64,000 nucleotides of DNA from Periplaneta americana (GCF_040183065.1 NC_091123.1:13973501-14037500); one strand, 5' to 3'; positions 21,242 to 32,888 are shown, counted from the stretch's first letter. Notes: generated by a model from the sequence alone, not told the origin. Made by a program: numbers and translations.

Positions 21242-22085
21242 CAGTGGCGTAGCACGAAATTTTGAGCAGGGGAAGCTAACTCAAGTTGTCTTTCATGCAA
21301 TATGAGAAAACGTATTACAAAAATACAGTCTTAAAATAAATAGTAGTCAATGTCAAGTCAGCAGTCGAAGATTGGTTGGAACCTCGTAAGTAACACCAAT
21401 AAGGCATGACTTCAAATGATACGTAGTAAAATATGATTTCACGGTTTACACATATCTCTAACAAATAGACACGTATACGTATAACATTAGCTCACTCCCT
21501 GTCATACTTAGAGAAATCACCGTATTAGTATCATTATGTAAGTATGCGTCTGTCTTTTGGTTGTTTCCTTCATTGATAGCAAGCGAGTCGGTCATTTGTT
21601 TTTTAAATCACACTTTTGTTCGTAAGTCAGTCTTGATAATACAATTGTCCTAAAAAAAATCAAGTAAATTGTTGTCAGGAACTGTTATTTCGCTCATTAT
21701 TTATTATATCAGCCACAATGCACACTAACACTTCAACTGAACACAACTGACGAAAAGGGATAACTCGGGAACTACTTATTTTAAATGTTAAAGCTAGCTT
21801 TTTGCGAGCCTTGCGACTAGGGTAGTATAGTTAGAAAGGGATAGAAAATCTCCGGGGTGGATTACACAGAAGAAGCCAGTCTGCTTGGAAGCTGGTGTGT
21901 GTAGGCTTCTTGTTTACTGCTGCATCACAAATCATCCTAAGCTGCCGCATCACAATATTTAAAGCGTAAATATAAACTCTATTAAAATTAATAAATAATT
22001 TTCTCCATAAACTGCAGGTTTATTATGAAATTATTATTAACTGGGGAAGCTAAGCTTTTTAGCTTACACTGACGCTACGCCACTG
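21242..22085. mobile_element. Non-autonomous hAT element, perfect 8-bp TSD
   Basis: Ends CAGTGGCGTAGC ... GCTACGCCACTG are exact inverse complements over 12 bp, followed by GGGGAAGCTAA at the inside of both ends. CAAATAAC stands at 21234-21241 and 22086-22093. The 844-bp interior has no transposase frame. Confidence 0.92.
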
Positions 22086-22441
22086 CAAATAACCCGTCTC
22101 GTCACCGTATAAAGTTTGTTCCGTTAATCCATGAACCCATCTCGTCACATTATTTACTCGGTTTTGTAATGGTTGAGACGAGGATAGTCTGTTCATGACC
22201 AGACACAGTCGTCAGTATGTTAGGATTGTAAAACTACCGTTTTAAGGGGTTAGGTACAGCTTACAGCAGTAAAAATTTTGGAAATAACATTTTTTTCCTC
22301 CATTACTGTATATTATACAATAATGAAAATTGGTATGTGTAAAATACTATCCTTGTGCTATAAGGAAAAAAAAAAATTACGATTTAAAAAAAATTACTTA
22401 GGGCCTATATATATTTTTTTTTTCAAAATTCGAAGTCGTGG

Positions 22442-22796
22442 CAGTTCACTGTGCAGTGATGAAGCATTTCCCTCATAACTCATAAACTTGCTAACTTTTT
22501 TTCATGTTCTCTCTCTTTTATTTTATTGCTGAAACTCTGTTTACAATATCATGCTCTTTCATCTACATTCCTTAATAAATAATATTTCTTTTATTTTGTG
22601 TTAGAAGAAAATACTGATATTTGACCATTTTTTACAATGAATTTATTTTTTATCAGACAGTCTATCAAATGTAGAGAAGTGATCTTGCATTATATTGTAG
22701 ATATGACATGCATAAATACACACAAAGAATTTCATCACAGAATGTTGGATGGTTTTGAGTTATGTGGGAAACGCTTCATCACTGCACAGTGAACTG
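22442..22796. mobile_element. Inverted-repeat element, CAGTTCACTG ends
   Basis: CAGTTCACTGTGCAGTGATG and GAAGC.TTTCCC.CATAACTCA at the left are mirrored at the right, ending CACTGCACAGTGAACTG. The arms are about 47 bp. No clean 8-bp duplication, though TCGTGG / TTTTGG flank it. No coding frame. The 350 bp to its left (22094-22441) hold nothing recognised. Confidence 0.8.
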
Positions 22797-22877
22797 AATT
22801 TTGGAAAAGATAATAAATAATTTTTTTAAATTGTAAAAATATGTTTTTCATATAGCAGAATGGCGGTGTTTTGTATC

Positions 22878-23134
22878 ATCTGAATGATATATTTACTGAT
22901 CGTTGGATTGGAAGTGGAGGTCCTATTTTATATCCTGCGAGGTCACCCGACATGACACCAACCATCTAAATGGTACATTTCCTGACCATTGGATTGGAAG
23001 AGAAGGTTCTATTTTATATCCTGCGACGTCACCCGACATGAAACTAACCATCTAAATGGTACATTTCCTGATCACTGGATTGGAAGAGAAGGTCCTATTT
23101 TATATCCTGCGAGGTCACCCGACATGACACCACC
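22878..23134. repeat. 86-bp tandem repeat, three units
   Basis: TCCTATTTTATATCCTGCGA recurs at 22921, 23007 (one change) and 23093, an exact 86-bp period. Each unit carries the palindrome CCATCTAAATGG (first unit diverged), GGATTGGAAG and GGTCACCCGACATGA. Confidence 0.9.
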
Positions 23135-23330
23135 GATTATTTCCTAACACTTGTTTTTAAGAACTCAGTAGACTCGGATATGAAATTAGTTTCCAGGATT
23201 GTAGTCGCGTATAATGTGATTAAAAACATGTCAAGGATAGCCTACTTGAAATGGTGCTGCAGAATCTTGTACTCCGATATCATTTTCAGCAATCTGTTGT
23301 GAGGTATAAAGTGGCACGGAATTTTTTTTA

Positions 23331-23446
23331 CTTGGTTATTTAACGACGCCTTAGTTGGGGAAAATCTCACTCAAAAAGTTAATCAGTCCCAGCGGGAATC
23401 GAACCCACGCCCGAGTGTCACTCCGGATCAGCTGACAAACGCAGGT
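23331..23446 (-). mobile_element. Truncated SINE-C-like copy
   Basis: The minus-strand head carries GGAGTGACACTCGGGCG and B box GGGTTCGATTCCCGC; the tail ends GGCGTCGTTAAATAACC. The body between is shortened. The tail is the one shared by SINE-A, -B and -C. Confidence 0.7.
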
Positions 23447-23834
23447 TCGATGTTAACTGAGATTTGTAAATTATATGAAAGTAATTTAAAAATGTAAATA
23501 ATATGTCAGTGGAAACGGTAAGCGATAGCGATCAGTGCACATGTCCTTAATCTGGCTTCGGCAGACCCCAAGTTCACCAAATTTAATGTTCTGTAGAGAA
23601 TCCCTCGTTTCCTGTGCAATTTTTGCACGCTTTCACTGTATCTTCACTAGGGCTAGGATTTTGATGACCTATAAATAATGAAAAAAATGTCCTAAAACAA
23701 TGCATTTATGATCTAAAATCTTTCAAAAATGCCCTTAAAATGCCCTAAAAATTGATCGTACATAATTGGCTTAGTAGAAAAAGAGGTTATATTTAGACTA
23801 GTAATTAAATTAAATTTTATATAATTTTTTCTAA

Positions 23835-24070
23835 GTAGTACAGAGCAGCTGGCTACGGACTGAAAGGTCCGGGGTTCGATCCCAGGTGGTCACAGGATTT
23901 TTTCTCGTTGCCAAACTTTCAGAACGGCCCCGAGGTTCACTCAACCTCCTATAAAATTGAGTACCGGGTCTTTCCCGGGGGTAAAAGGCGGTCAGAGCGT
24001 GGTGCCGACCACACCACCTCATTCTAGTGCCGAGGTCATGGCATGTTACGGGGATACCTTTACCTTTTTT
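23835..24070 (+). mobile_element. SINE-E (tRNA-derived)
   Basis: Head GCAGCTGGCTACGGACTGAA, B box GGGTTCGATCCCAGG; body GCCCCGAGGTTCACTCAACC and GTACCGGGTCTTTCCCGGG; 3' part GGTCATGGCATGTTACGGGG and a T/C-rich end. A 63-codon antisense frame is a shadow. Confidence 0.75.
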
Positions 24071-24109
24071 ACACTTTAATTAATTATTTTACCTGATATA
24101 CGAGTAGTT

Positions 24110-24205
24110 TCACCTCTGCGTCGGTATGTGGACATGAGGTCAGCAGTCGGCTGGTCTGTCTTGGCCCTTCATGGGTTGTAGCGCTATGGATTTACTTTAC
24201 TTTTA
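24110..24205 (+). mobile_element. SINE-F 3' fragment
   Basis: Matches the reverse complement of 61090-61190: GTCAGCAGTCGGCTGGTCTG, CCCTTCATGGGTTGTAGCGC, ending ATGGATTTA. The 5' part is missing. Confidence 0.7.
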
Positions 24206-24656
24206 GTTTCCATGTAGGCTATCACAAGGCCACTCTTATCCGGAATTAGCAAGTATAGAGGAGTCTGTATTGAAGGGGTGGTTGGACTGATCCATTACAT
24301 GTGGTGTACTACGTTAAAATGGCAATATTTGCGTAGAAAAACGATTAAAATATCATACAAAATAATGGGTATTAATGGACAAGATATGTAAAGAAAATAT
24401 CAAAGGAAATAAACATTATTTTACATTAATAATGGAGATTTATGGCCAAAATTAAATGAAAATGCCTAAAAAATGACCGAATAAAACAAAAGATGCTCCT
24501 ATGAGTTGAAACAGGCAAAAAATGCAAAAAAAAATGCCCTAACAAATATGTCTTAAAACACTCAGTTTATCACAAAACATATAAATACTAAAGCAGCTAT
24601 GTTTCTGGCTTCCTAGAAAAAAGATGCAATTTCATCAAAATCCTAGCCCTAATCAT

Positions 24657-24839
24657 CACAGTCTAGTATATACAGTCACGAAGCTTGAGTTGATGAGGTT
24701 GCTGGGAACTATAGACTGTGCAGGTACTATTTCGCGTTGTCTGTAATGAGGCGATAGTAACGATCCTAGTGGTTAGCAACTATCTATGGATGCATATTTA
24801 TTACATATTGAGCGTCGTGACTGTCTATAATAGACTGTG
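24657..24839. mobile_element. MITE, CACAGTCTA family
   Basis: CACAGTCTAGTATATACAGT at the left; GACTGTCTATAATAGACTGTG at the right; 183 bp, the same length as 27473-27655. It begins seven bases after the right TA of the preceding MITE. No clear target duplication. Confidence 0.85.
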
Positions 24840-25452
24840 TATCACCCTGTATACCATTATTAACAAGTTTGACAACGTCCACTCTCACAACGATAGCAAC
24901 CCTTTATTCTGCATCAGAATTGTTAAACGACGACCAGTCAATTAGATTAGCTGTTGTATTAACCTTCCGCAATTGTCCCTTTCTTCTTGTCTTATGTTCA
25001 AACGATGTTTTTCAGATATAATATGGCAATTGGGAACGCACAAAGAACCCTTACTCCCCCGTCCCTTGGGACCCTGCACCGCCTTTGTTTATCTTTTGTT
25101 GAGTCGCATATCGACTTTGTTGTTCTTCCAGTCTCTGACGTCAGTAATGGGAAACTCAGGACCTGCGTCGATAGTCACTAAAATGTGCTGGACTTGAGGC
25201 TGCCAGGGAAAGTGAAACCAGAAAAGGGATGTTGGTGGCCACATGCTTGGGAATTATTTAATTTGAGCGCAGATGAGGGTTCGTTTGTCTGTCTTCTTGA
25301 CACGGATATTCCCGCGCACGCGAGAGCCCGTTTTTGTCTGCTCAGTGGCTAAGAAGTTCATGGCGCCAGCAATAGATGGCAGAGGTGTACAGAAAACGCG
25401 AATTCTCACAGTATTCCAATGTGATAGTATTGTTGAAAGAAGTAAGTAGATG
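24840..25452. other. Unassigned stretch
   Basis: Overlapping open frames at 24973-25197 (+) have no motif that I recognise. Nothing else is visible. Confidence 0.4.
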
Positions 25453-25842
25453 CGGTGAAACTTCCCTTAACGGACACTTCCCAATAGCGGATTCCTCTCA
25501 ATAGCGGACATTTTAAAATTCCCCTGCAAAATAACATTGGCCCTTATGATAAAATTATTCCAAATAGCGGACATTCTCAATAACGGACGCGGACACTGAA
25601 ATGTATCTCCCAACAACAATTAAAACTTCCGAATAACGGACAGCGTGAAAGAAAAAAAAAGACGGTTGTAAATTAAACGGAATAATAACGGAATTCTTTG
25701 CAACAATCATTATCGTGCATTTTAACGTTCTTGTACTTTATTGAAGGTAAGCAGCACAGTTGTTAGATGTGATGCTGTACGTGAGCAGTCCGTACTTTCT
25801 TAGTTTGCCAAGTTGAGTGTTCGGAATACAGTCACATTAAAA

Positions 25843-26043
25843 ATGTCACAAAAACGTAAACGTTTGTCACTAAAAGAGAAAGTGGATATTGTAAAGCATA
25901 GTGAGAAGGAGAAATTAAGTGTTCGTGAGCTGGCCACAAAGTTTAATGTGGGAAAAGCTCAGGTTAGTGAAATTTTGAAAAAAAACAAGGATGTTATTTT
26001 AAAATCATACAGTGAGAATGCAATTCTAGATTTCTTTGTGTAA
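25843..26043 (+). pseudogene. Tigger transposase N-terminus (CENP-B HTH)
   Basis: A 66-codon frame begins at the ATG at 25843, MSQKRKRLSLKEKVDIVKHS, and continues with VRELATKFNVGKAQVSEILK, the CENP-B/Psq N-terminal helix-turn-helix that binds DNA in TIGD proteins. It ends after NAILDFFV at a stop. The rest of the DNA-binding tandem HTH and the DDE domain are missing, so it is a truncated transposase. An upstream in-frame TTG at 25813 is not a likely start. The helix-turn-helix itself is undamaged. Confidence 0.82.
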
Positions 26044-26184
26044 GGTGACTGATGTTTATTTCATTTACAAAACATTTACTGGTACGATTTCTCTCTGGAT
26101 GAATACTGTAAACAATCTCACTGTCTACTGTACTATACTGTAAAACATAGTGTTGAATATGTATGAGAAATTTTAATGTACTGT

Positions 26185-26473
26185 ATATTATCGCCGCGCT
26201 CTCATGGTTAACATTTGGCAGGTCTTTGAGCGGCCTCGTGCATAACATTCGGCAGGTCTTTGAAATTTAATTGCATTATTGTTTTCAATTTCTTATGTCG
26301 CCGCTCCAATCACTCGCCTCAATTTGAATATTGCAACCAATAAGGTGCTTCCATTATTAAATGACACCTATTTGTCTAATCCACGTGGACTAAAACCGAG
26401 GTTGCAATGTCTTGTGCTGAGGACGAACATTAAGAATTTTAAGAGTTAAGAATGTCAACGTACTCGTATATGA

Positions 26474-26549
<76 letters not shown>

Positions 26550-26724
26550 GCCATTTAACAGTATAACAAACTAGTGCTTATTATTATCGAGGAAGTAGAC
26601 GTGACAACGTGACGCTTAGAGTGAAACCTACAGAGCAACAATCGGTCGGCAAAATTATGTTTTAAAAGCACACCTCACGTTATTGTATGATGCCGACATG
26701 TTAACCATGATAGCGCGGCGATAA
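26185..26724. mobile_element. MITE nested in the Tigger element (with (ATA)n)
   Basis: TTATCGCCGCGCTCTCATGG at the left and its inverse ending AGCGCGGCGATAA at the right continue into GTTAACAT on both arms. TA flanks each end. The interior includes a (ATA)n array (26475-26549) and repeated GGCAGGTCTTTGA motifs. No coding frame. Confidence 0.8.
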
Positions 26725-27330
26725 TACATACTAACTATTTTATAAATTTATTTTTATTTATTATTTATTTATTTATTTAAATTTAAATATACAGAATAAA
26801 GAATATAATTACAAAACAAACAAGAGAAATAGAAATAAAATAATACAAGCAATATAAAAAGAATATACAATAGTATTAACAAAATTTGAGACCGAATGAG
26901 CAGCGCTCGTGCTCGGTCGCAGCTCAGATAAATAGCGGACACTTCTCAATAACGGACATTTAATTTTTCCCCGGCGGTGTCCGCTATTGGGAAGTTTCAC
27001 TGTAGCAGAATTGCATCGCTGACTTACTGTCAACAACTATTATAGCAAGGAAGACACGCGTTGTGTCCTTATTCGGGCTTAAAGCAAACACCTATCTGGG
27101 AAAACCCAAAGCGCTCTCCGTTAAAACACAACCTTGAGGCTCGGTAAGAACGCCGGTAACCTAGGTTTGAGTCGCTCTGGATTACATTCTGCCACAAATA
27201 ACATGGGACTCTGTATACAGGGTGATTCAAGAAGATTATGCCACACTGTAAGATCTGATTTCTGATATCAATGTGGTGAAGAAAGTTCATATAAACATAT
27301 GTCATATTTTAAAAATTGAGCGAGTTATAC

Positions 27331-28460
27331 TGGTGACAGACTACAGTCGCTAATCGCGATTAGCTCCGATCGCGATTACCGAAAATGTGGTGACACACTA
27401 GGTCCCGTCTCGTCAACAGCTGAATTACCATAGAGGAAACAATTTTCTCTATGTACATACGTAAACTTATATCACAGTCTAGTGTATACAGTCGCGAAGC
27501 TCAATACGTTGTAAATATGCAAACATTAGATAGTTGCTCACCACTAGGATCGCTAATATCGCCTCATTAGAGGCAATGCAAAATAGTACCGTTACAGTCT
27601 ATTGTTTCTAGCACCCTCAAAACTCAAGGTTCGTGACTGTATACATTAGACTGTGCTTATATGTATGTTTCCCTCCTGGACAACACCTAAAGTTCATACT
27701 TTCTTATGATGTTTGTTCATTGTTTTTTTTTCCCCCTTTTTTTTTTTGTTGTTTCCTGCACCTTGATATGGGAATTTATTTGTTAAAATAATGATATGCT
27801 TTACAATGTAAACTGATACAATTTATATCATTACTATTTACCGGTATATTATTTTGAAAAGAGATTTCATAACCTATAAAATTTATATCATCATGCCAAA
27901 AATTTATATTATTTTATAATAAAACGTTTTTAAAATCAACCCTAACCTCAACGATAGCTTCGTAATGGAGACTGAAATTGAAAATCTGAAAAAGAAAGCA
28001 GTTCCAGTTTGCAATCCATTATTTATTGATATGAAAAATCTTTCAGCAGCTTCTGTTGCTCTCTATATAATATATGAAATATGAGTAGTTCGTCTGTCAT
28101 TTGTTAATATATTTCTTTTTACATTTCTCACCTCTGCATTAAATTTCTCCACTACGTCTAATAGTAGCTAAATTCATTTTCTAGCCATTAATTTTCGTTT
28201 CTATTTCATATAATTCAATGGAAGGGGTAACGAAATTCCACAGCAGAAGCTATCACGACTTCCTAAATAATTTAAATCAAGGTGATTCGAAACCAAAGAT
28301 TACTATAATGTTACTTTCGTCCACTGGGCCGTGCCTCAGCGCGATTACCTTGTTCTGGAAACAGGATTTAGCTCCTGATCGCGATCGGGACTGTGACACA
28401 CTACAAACCCCATCGCGATTAGGTCGATAATCGCGATTAGTGACTGTAGTCTGTCACCAG
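27331..28460. mobile_element. Nested MITE, CTGGTGACAGACTACAGTC ends
   Basis: CTGGTGACAGACTACAGTC at 27331 and its exact inverse complement at 28442-28460 extend into GCTAATCGCGATTA / TAATCGCGATTAGT. TA flanks each end (27329-27330, 28461-28462). GATCGCGAT palindromes cluster at both ends. The interior contains the CACAGTCTA MITE at 27473. No transposase frame. Confidence 0.87.
27473..27655. mobile_element. MITE, CACAGTCTA family, perfect 7-bp TSD
   Basis: CACAGTCTAGTGTATACAGT ... GACTGTATACATTAGACTGTG, 183 bp. CTTATAT at 27466-27472 and 27656-27662 is a perfect 7-bp duplication. Confidence 0.9.
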
Positions 28461-29874
28461 TATTACATTCTCCTGAATGTTAAACATAAACGTGGGAATT
28501 ATGAAGGTTTAAGCATTTAAATTATTTACGACAATGGTACTGAGTGTATTATAAATTCGTTAAAGAACATTCACATTATTACTCACCTGAAAAATGTGTA
28601 TTAAACTCGGTTTTCAAAGACCCCTCCTATAATAGTAGTCTACATGAAGTCGCTCGAGTGTGAACTAAGCGTTCCGCATTTCTAAACTTCCGTTGTTGGG
28701 ATGCTAGATGCTGTGTTGCGTTATCTCTAACTCTGAAGTCACGAGACTTTGTGCACTGCCATCGTGATCTAATACAGACCGTAAGGCAGACCACGTGACT
28801 CGCTTAACAGCTGATCGCGAAAGGCGGTCTTTCAACCATATGAATTAGTTGCAGTGCATGAAGAATAACATAAATTTCTCTGAAATGCAGTGTAATTGCG
28901 TCAGTAAAATTTTAAACAGTAATTGTGAGACACTTGAGACACAATTCACTTGCAATTTAAGGTATAATATTATTTTTGGTGTGAAAATTACGTTGTTGCA
29001 GGCAAAGTTCGTATGTGTAATACCTGCCTTTATTTCGATTAAATATTGCGCCCTTATGTGGTTAAGTGAAATTTTGGTCTTATAAACAGTAGGCTAAATA
29101 TGTGTAATAATATATACGTGAAAGTGAAACATTGACTGGCATGTAAAGTAAGTTGTGATTAGGCCTAAGTGCAGCGTTACCGATGTTACTCTTGTCTAAT
29201 CCATTATTGTTAGTTTACCGTATTTGTCTTATTAAATTTAAATTATTGCGCCCTTTTTATTTGTGAATAACCTACATTATACGAGTAAATAATACGACGT
29301 TTGATAATATACACAATTTGAACTAAAAACGAGATACATATAGTATATTACGAAAAATTATACCCTATAGTTTTCATTACTGTTACAGTATCTAGAATTG
29401 TAATTAGTTGAAATAAAGCACTCATGCTTCATTACGAAATTCTTGCACATTCATTTATGCATGTTTCAACAATTCTCAGTTGCATCGCACGCATATTTTA
29501 ATGTGTTGAAGTTATAGGTTATGTTTATTCTATCAGTACTTGCCTTATTTCCATATTCGCAATTATGCATTATAATTAAGCATAATGCTACGTATAACTT
29601 ATAAATGCAATTTGTCTACACTTCAATTGTATTTATTCGTTTCAGACGGTACTCCAGTCTGAAGTCTGATTAGTTTAATATGTTACTAGGGCTAAACTAG
29701 CGCTGAGGTAGTTCCCTTCGTATTCATACATCTTGCATATACAAATTAGTTCGGTTCGTTCAGGATTTTAATATGCCTTGCTTATAGGATCAAATGCATC
29801 TCCACAAAAAATAAATTCAACTGTTTTCAGTTCAGAAATTACCGGAACTATACCTCAGCGCTACTAAGTAATAT

Positions 29875-30480
29875 AACGTATGTACATTTCATAGGAGGGA
29901 CTGTGGTGAATTTTCTACCTATAAGTAATGACGGTAACCGTGTTCTGAAGTTTATCCTAAAAATATATTCTTCTTTATTAAATCTCAAAACCGTTTTCGT
30001 TCTCAACTTAAGCCTAAAATGTTGACGCAGATAGGTTATGTTAACATGGTAAATTCTCTTCACATAAAAATAACACAGTTTTATTTATTATTCCTGCCAC
30101 ATTATGCAACACACAAATGGAACTTATGCACATATCGCATTGAATAAAAATTTAATTGTATTATTTATTTGTTCCCTACTATACTGGGTTGTAATGAATT
30201 GAATTTATCTAACCTACCAGATTAACACAACTGTACATACACTAATTTCATAGGCGGGACTGTGGTAAATTTTGTACCTACAAGTAAGGAAAGTAGATGT
30301 GCTAAATTAAAATCACAATATAAATAATTCTTCTTTATTAAATCTCAAAATAGCTTCCATTCCAAACTTAAAATGTTGATGCAACCAGGTTATGTTACCA
30401 TGTAAAACTCCGTTCACATTGAAATAACACAGTTTTGTAATTATTTCTGCAACATATTATGCAATAAGAAGTGTGAAGGG
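29875..30480. repeat. Tandem duplication, 361-bp period
   Basis: TTTCATAGGAGGGACTGTGG (29886) and TTTCATAGGCGGGACTGTGG (30247) begin two diverged copies that share TTCTTCTTTATTAAATCTCA, GGTTATGTTA and AATAACACAGTTTT. The copies have many differences, so the duplication is old. Confidence 0.8.
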
Positions 30481-30840
30481 GTCTTATACACACATTACAC
30501 TAAATAAAATTGAGCGCCGACACGCTGTAAAGTAATATATTTCACTCAGCTCCGTATACTCAAATAGAAAAGCCCGACTCATCGAGTGACGTCACACATC
30601 CTGCATTACGGCCTGGTCTAGATCACGATGGCAGTGCTTTGTGTCACTGTTATCAGCTGTACTGTGACACACAAAGCTCCAGACGTCTAGAAAGAGTAGT
30701 TCATAAGGATGCGTGTTACGGAAGGAAGAACCGTAAAACTATTCAAAATCGGACACGTATATATGATTTTTTTTCTTCATAATGATGTCAGGAATCAGAT
30801 TCTAAAGCATGACACAATCTTCGTGAATCATCCTGTATAT

Positions 30841-31261
30841 AAAAAAAATTTCCAAGTGGTTCTGTAGTGCTTTCTGGATTTTATTATTGTTTGTGGGAAG
30901 AAATTATTTGTGAGAATGCGTTTGCGGCCTGCTTGGAGCTCCGGGCCCTAAGGGCTTATCATACTTGTCTGGAAATGGGACCTGGCTCTAACAGGGACTC
31001 AGGCAGGATGGTCTACCTTCAATGTCGGTTTCACGTTGCCGATTCAGGAAGGTTTGGGATTCCTGACCCTTGGAGCTTATCAACCTACTCGTTTCACCAT
31101 ATACACACTATATAAGAAGTATATATACAGTATATATAGGCTATAAGCAATCATTTTTAAATACTGTCTTCTCTGTATGTGTCACAGGAAAAATATTAAG
31201 GGACTAACAATACATTGAAATTCGCTAACAAATATTTTATTTTCTTAATAAGTTGAAAGAA
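30841..31261. other. Unassigned stretch
   Basis: An 82-codon plus-strand frame (30867-31115) is Cys- and Gly-containing, but I do not recognise it. No repeat structure seen. Confidence 0.4.
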
Positions 31262-31358
31262 GTTTGTATGTATTTATTTACACTGCAAGTGGGCAAGCAC
31301 CCGGTGGCAGTGGTACAAACAATATAAACAAAACAATAAAATTACAATACACAATATT
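31262..31358. repeat. Family X repeat, part 1
   Basis: Starts GTATGTATTTATTTACACTG and continues GGGCAAGCACCCGGTGGCAG and ACAATA-rich sequence, as at 13741. It is broken by the LINE-1 at 31359 and appears to resume at 32321. Confidence 0.55.
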
Positions 31359-32320
31359 TACTTACTTACTTACTTACTTACTGGCTTTTAAGGAACCCAG
31401 AGGTTCATTACCGCCCTCACAAAAGCCCGCCATTGGTCCCTATCCTGAGCAAGATTAATCCAGTCCCTACCATCAAATCCCATCTCCTTCAAATCCATTT
31501 TAATATTATCTTCCTATCTACGTCTCGGCCTCCCCAAAGGTCTTTTCCCATCTGGCCTCCCGACTAACACTCTATATGCATTTCTGGATTCGCCCATACG
31601 TGCTACATGTCCTGCCCATCTCAAACGTCTGGATTTAATGTTCCTAATTAGCCTATGTGATGTGAAGGATACAATGCGTGCAGCTCTGCGTTGTGTAACT
31701 TTCTCCATTCTCTTGTAACTTCATCCCTCTTAGCCCCAAATATTTTCCTAAGAACCTTATTCTCAAAAACTCTCAATCTCTGTTCCTCTCTCAAAGTGAG
31801 AGTCCAAGTTTCACAGCCATACAGAACAACCGGTAATACAACTGTTTTATAAATTCTAACTTTCAGATTTTTTGACAGCAGACTAGATAACAAAAGCTTC
31901 TCAACCGAATAATAACAGGCATTTCCCATATTTATTCTGCGTTTAATTTCCTCCCGAGTGTCATTTACATTTGTTACTGTTAATCCAAGATATTTGAATT
32001 TTTCCACCTCTTCGAAGGATAAATCTCCAATTTTTATAGTTCCATTTCGTACAATATTCTGATCACGAGACATAATCATATACTTAGTCTTTTCGGGATT
32101 TACTTCTAACCCTATCTCTTTACTTGTTTCAAGTAGAATTTCCGCGTTTTCCCTAATCGTTTGTGGATTTTCTGCTAACATATTCACGTCATCCGCATAG
32201 ACAAGAAGCTGATGTAACCCTTTCAACTCCAAACCCTCTGTGTTATCCTGAACTTTCCTAATGGCATATTCTAGAGCGAAGTTAAAAAGTAAAGGTGATA
32301 GTGCATCTCCTTGCTTTAGC
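31359..32320 (-). mobile_element. LINE-1, longest copy, with RT YADD motif
   Basis: Minus strand, 5'-truncated within the reverse transcriptase domain. It reads [17 protein letters not shown], then [15 protein letters not shown] (catalytic YADD, 32160-32200), [61 protein letters not shown], then the WAGHVARMGES and GRPRRRWE blocks. An indel near 31648-31665 shifts the frame between the two halves, and a few bases before the stop the C-terminus is degraded. The (TAAG)n tail lies at 31359-31380. The family protein reverse-transcribes its own RNA at the target site; endonuclease and upstream ORF are not in this copy. No clean target duplication found. Confidence 0.92.
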
Positions 32321-32650
32321 TTACAATAAACAATACAATTATATAATACACAATACAGTTAGATACACAATACAATTAGAATATACAATTATACACAATA
32401 GTTACAATTAATAATAATACATAAAATAACCTAATTAATAAGTGAACCTAATTTTACATTACAACCTACATACATTTAGGCTCTACATAAGTTTCACATT
32501 TGTACTGATAATAAAGTTTAAAAATATTAAAAAAAAGGCAACTTGTATATTACTTTTCCTGTATTAATAATGTTATTTAATATTTCTATTCCTGCCACTG
32601 CCCCATGAAATTTAATGTTATATACAACATAAATAAAAACAATTGACAGT
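32321..32650. repeat. Family X repeat, part 2
   Basis: ACAATACAATTATA- and ACACAATACAG-type runs continue the sequence interrupted at 31358. Low complexity and no gene. Confidence 0.45.
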
Positions 32651-32888
32651 AGAAGAAACAAATGTGAAGTGTTAAATTTATAGTATAAGAGAGTAAAATC
32701 TGTTTACTCATGTGCTATACAATATTTTATCCATTACTAGTATCTAAATTTGATTTTAAATTGTATGACTTTTCTTTGTAATGTTTTGTTAGTGAAGAAG
32801 TTATGAATAAATGAATGTATGGATTTTATGGTTGCTAAGTGTTGGTTGTCATGGAAAAAAAAATTTAAATTCACAGCAATGAATTAAA

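Larger units (their letters stand above)
23650..24649. mobile_element. TA-flanked MITE, AGGGCTAGGATTTTGATGA ends
   Basis: GGGCTAGGATTTTGATGA at 23650 and its reverse complement ending at 24649 are flanked by TA on both sides. Inside, blocks such as AAATGCCCTAAAA occur near both ends. The element is 1000 bp long only because it contains SINE-E (23835-24070) and a SINE-F fragment (24110-24205). No transposase frame. Confidence 0.85.
25453..27002 (+). mobile_element. Tigger/pogo-like element, mostly deleted
   Basis: Left end CGGTGAAACTTCCCTTAACG, right end inverse CAGTGAAACTTCCCAATAGC; TA follows the right end. Subterminal copies of AATAGCGGACA / AATAACGGACA recur several times at both ends, as at transposase-binding regions. 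CAGTGAAAC-type ends are typical of pogo/Tigger. It carries a short transposase N-terminus (25843-26043) and a nested MITE (26185-26724). Confidence 0.82.
27216..30838. mobile_element. 3.6-kb element with TACAGG(G/A)TGATTC ends
   Basis: The left end TACAGGGTGATTCAAGAAGA and the right end, read inversely, TACAGGATGATTCACGAAGA stay alignable for about 100 bp (ATCTGATTTCTGA / ATCTGATTCCTGA). TA flanks each side, suggesting Tc1/mariner-like insertion. Excluding nested insertions about 2.5 kb remains, but I see no transposase; short frames at 28849 and 29848 have no motif. It also holds the 361-bp duplication at 29875-30480. Confidence 0.72.
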
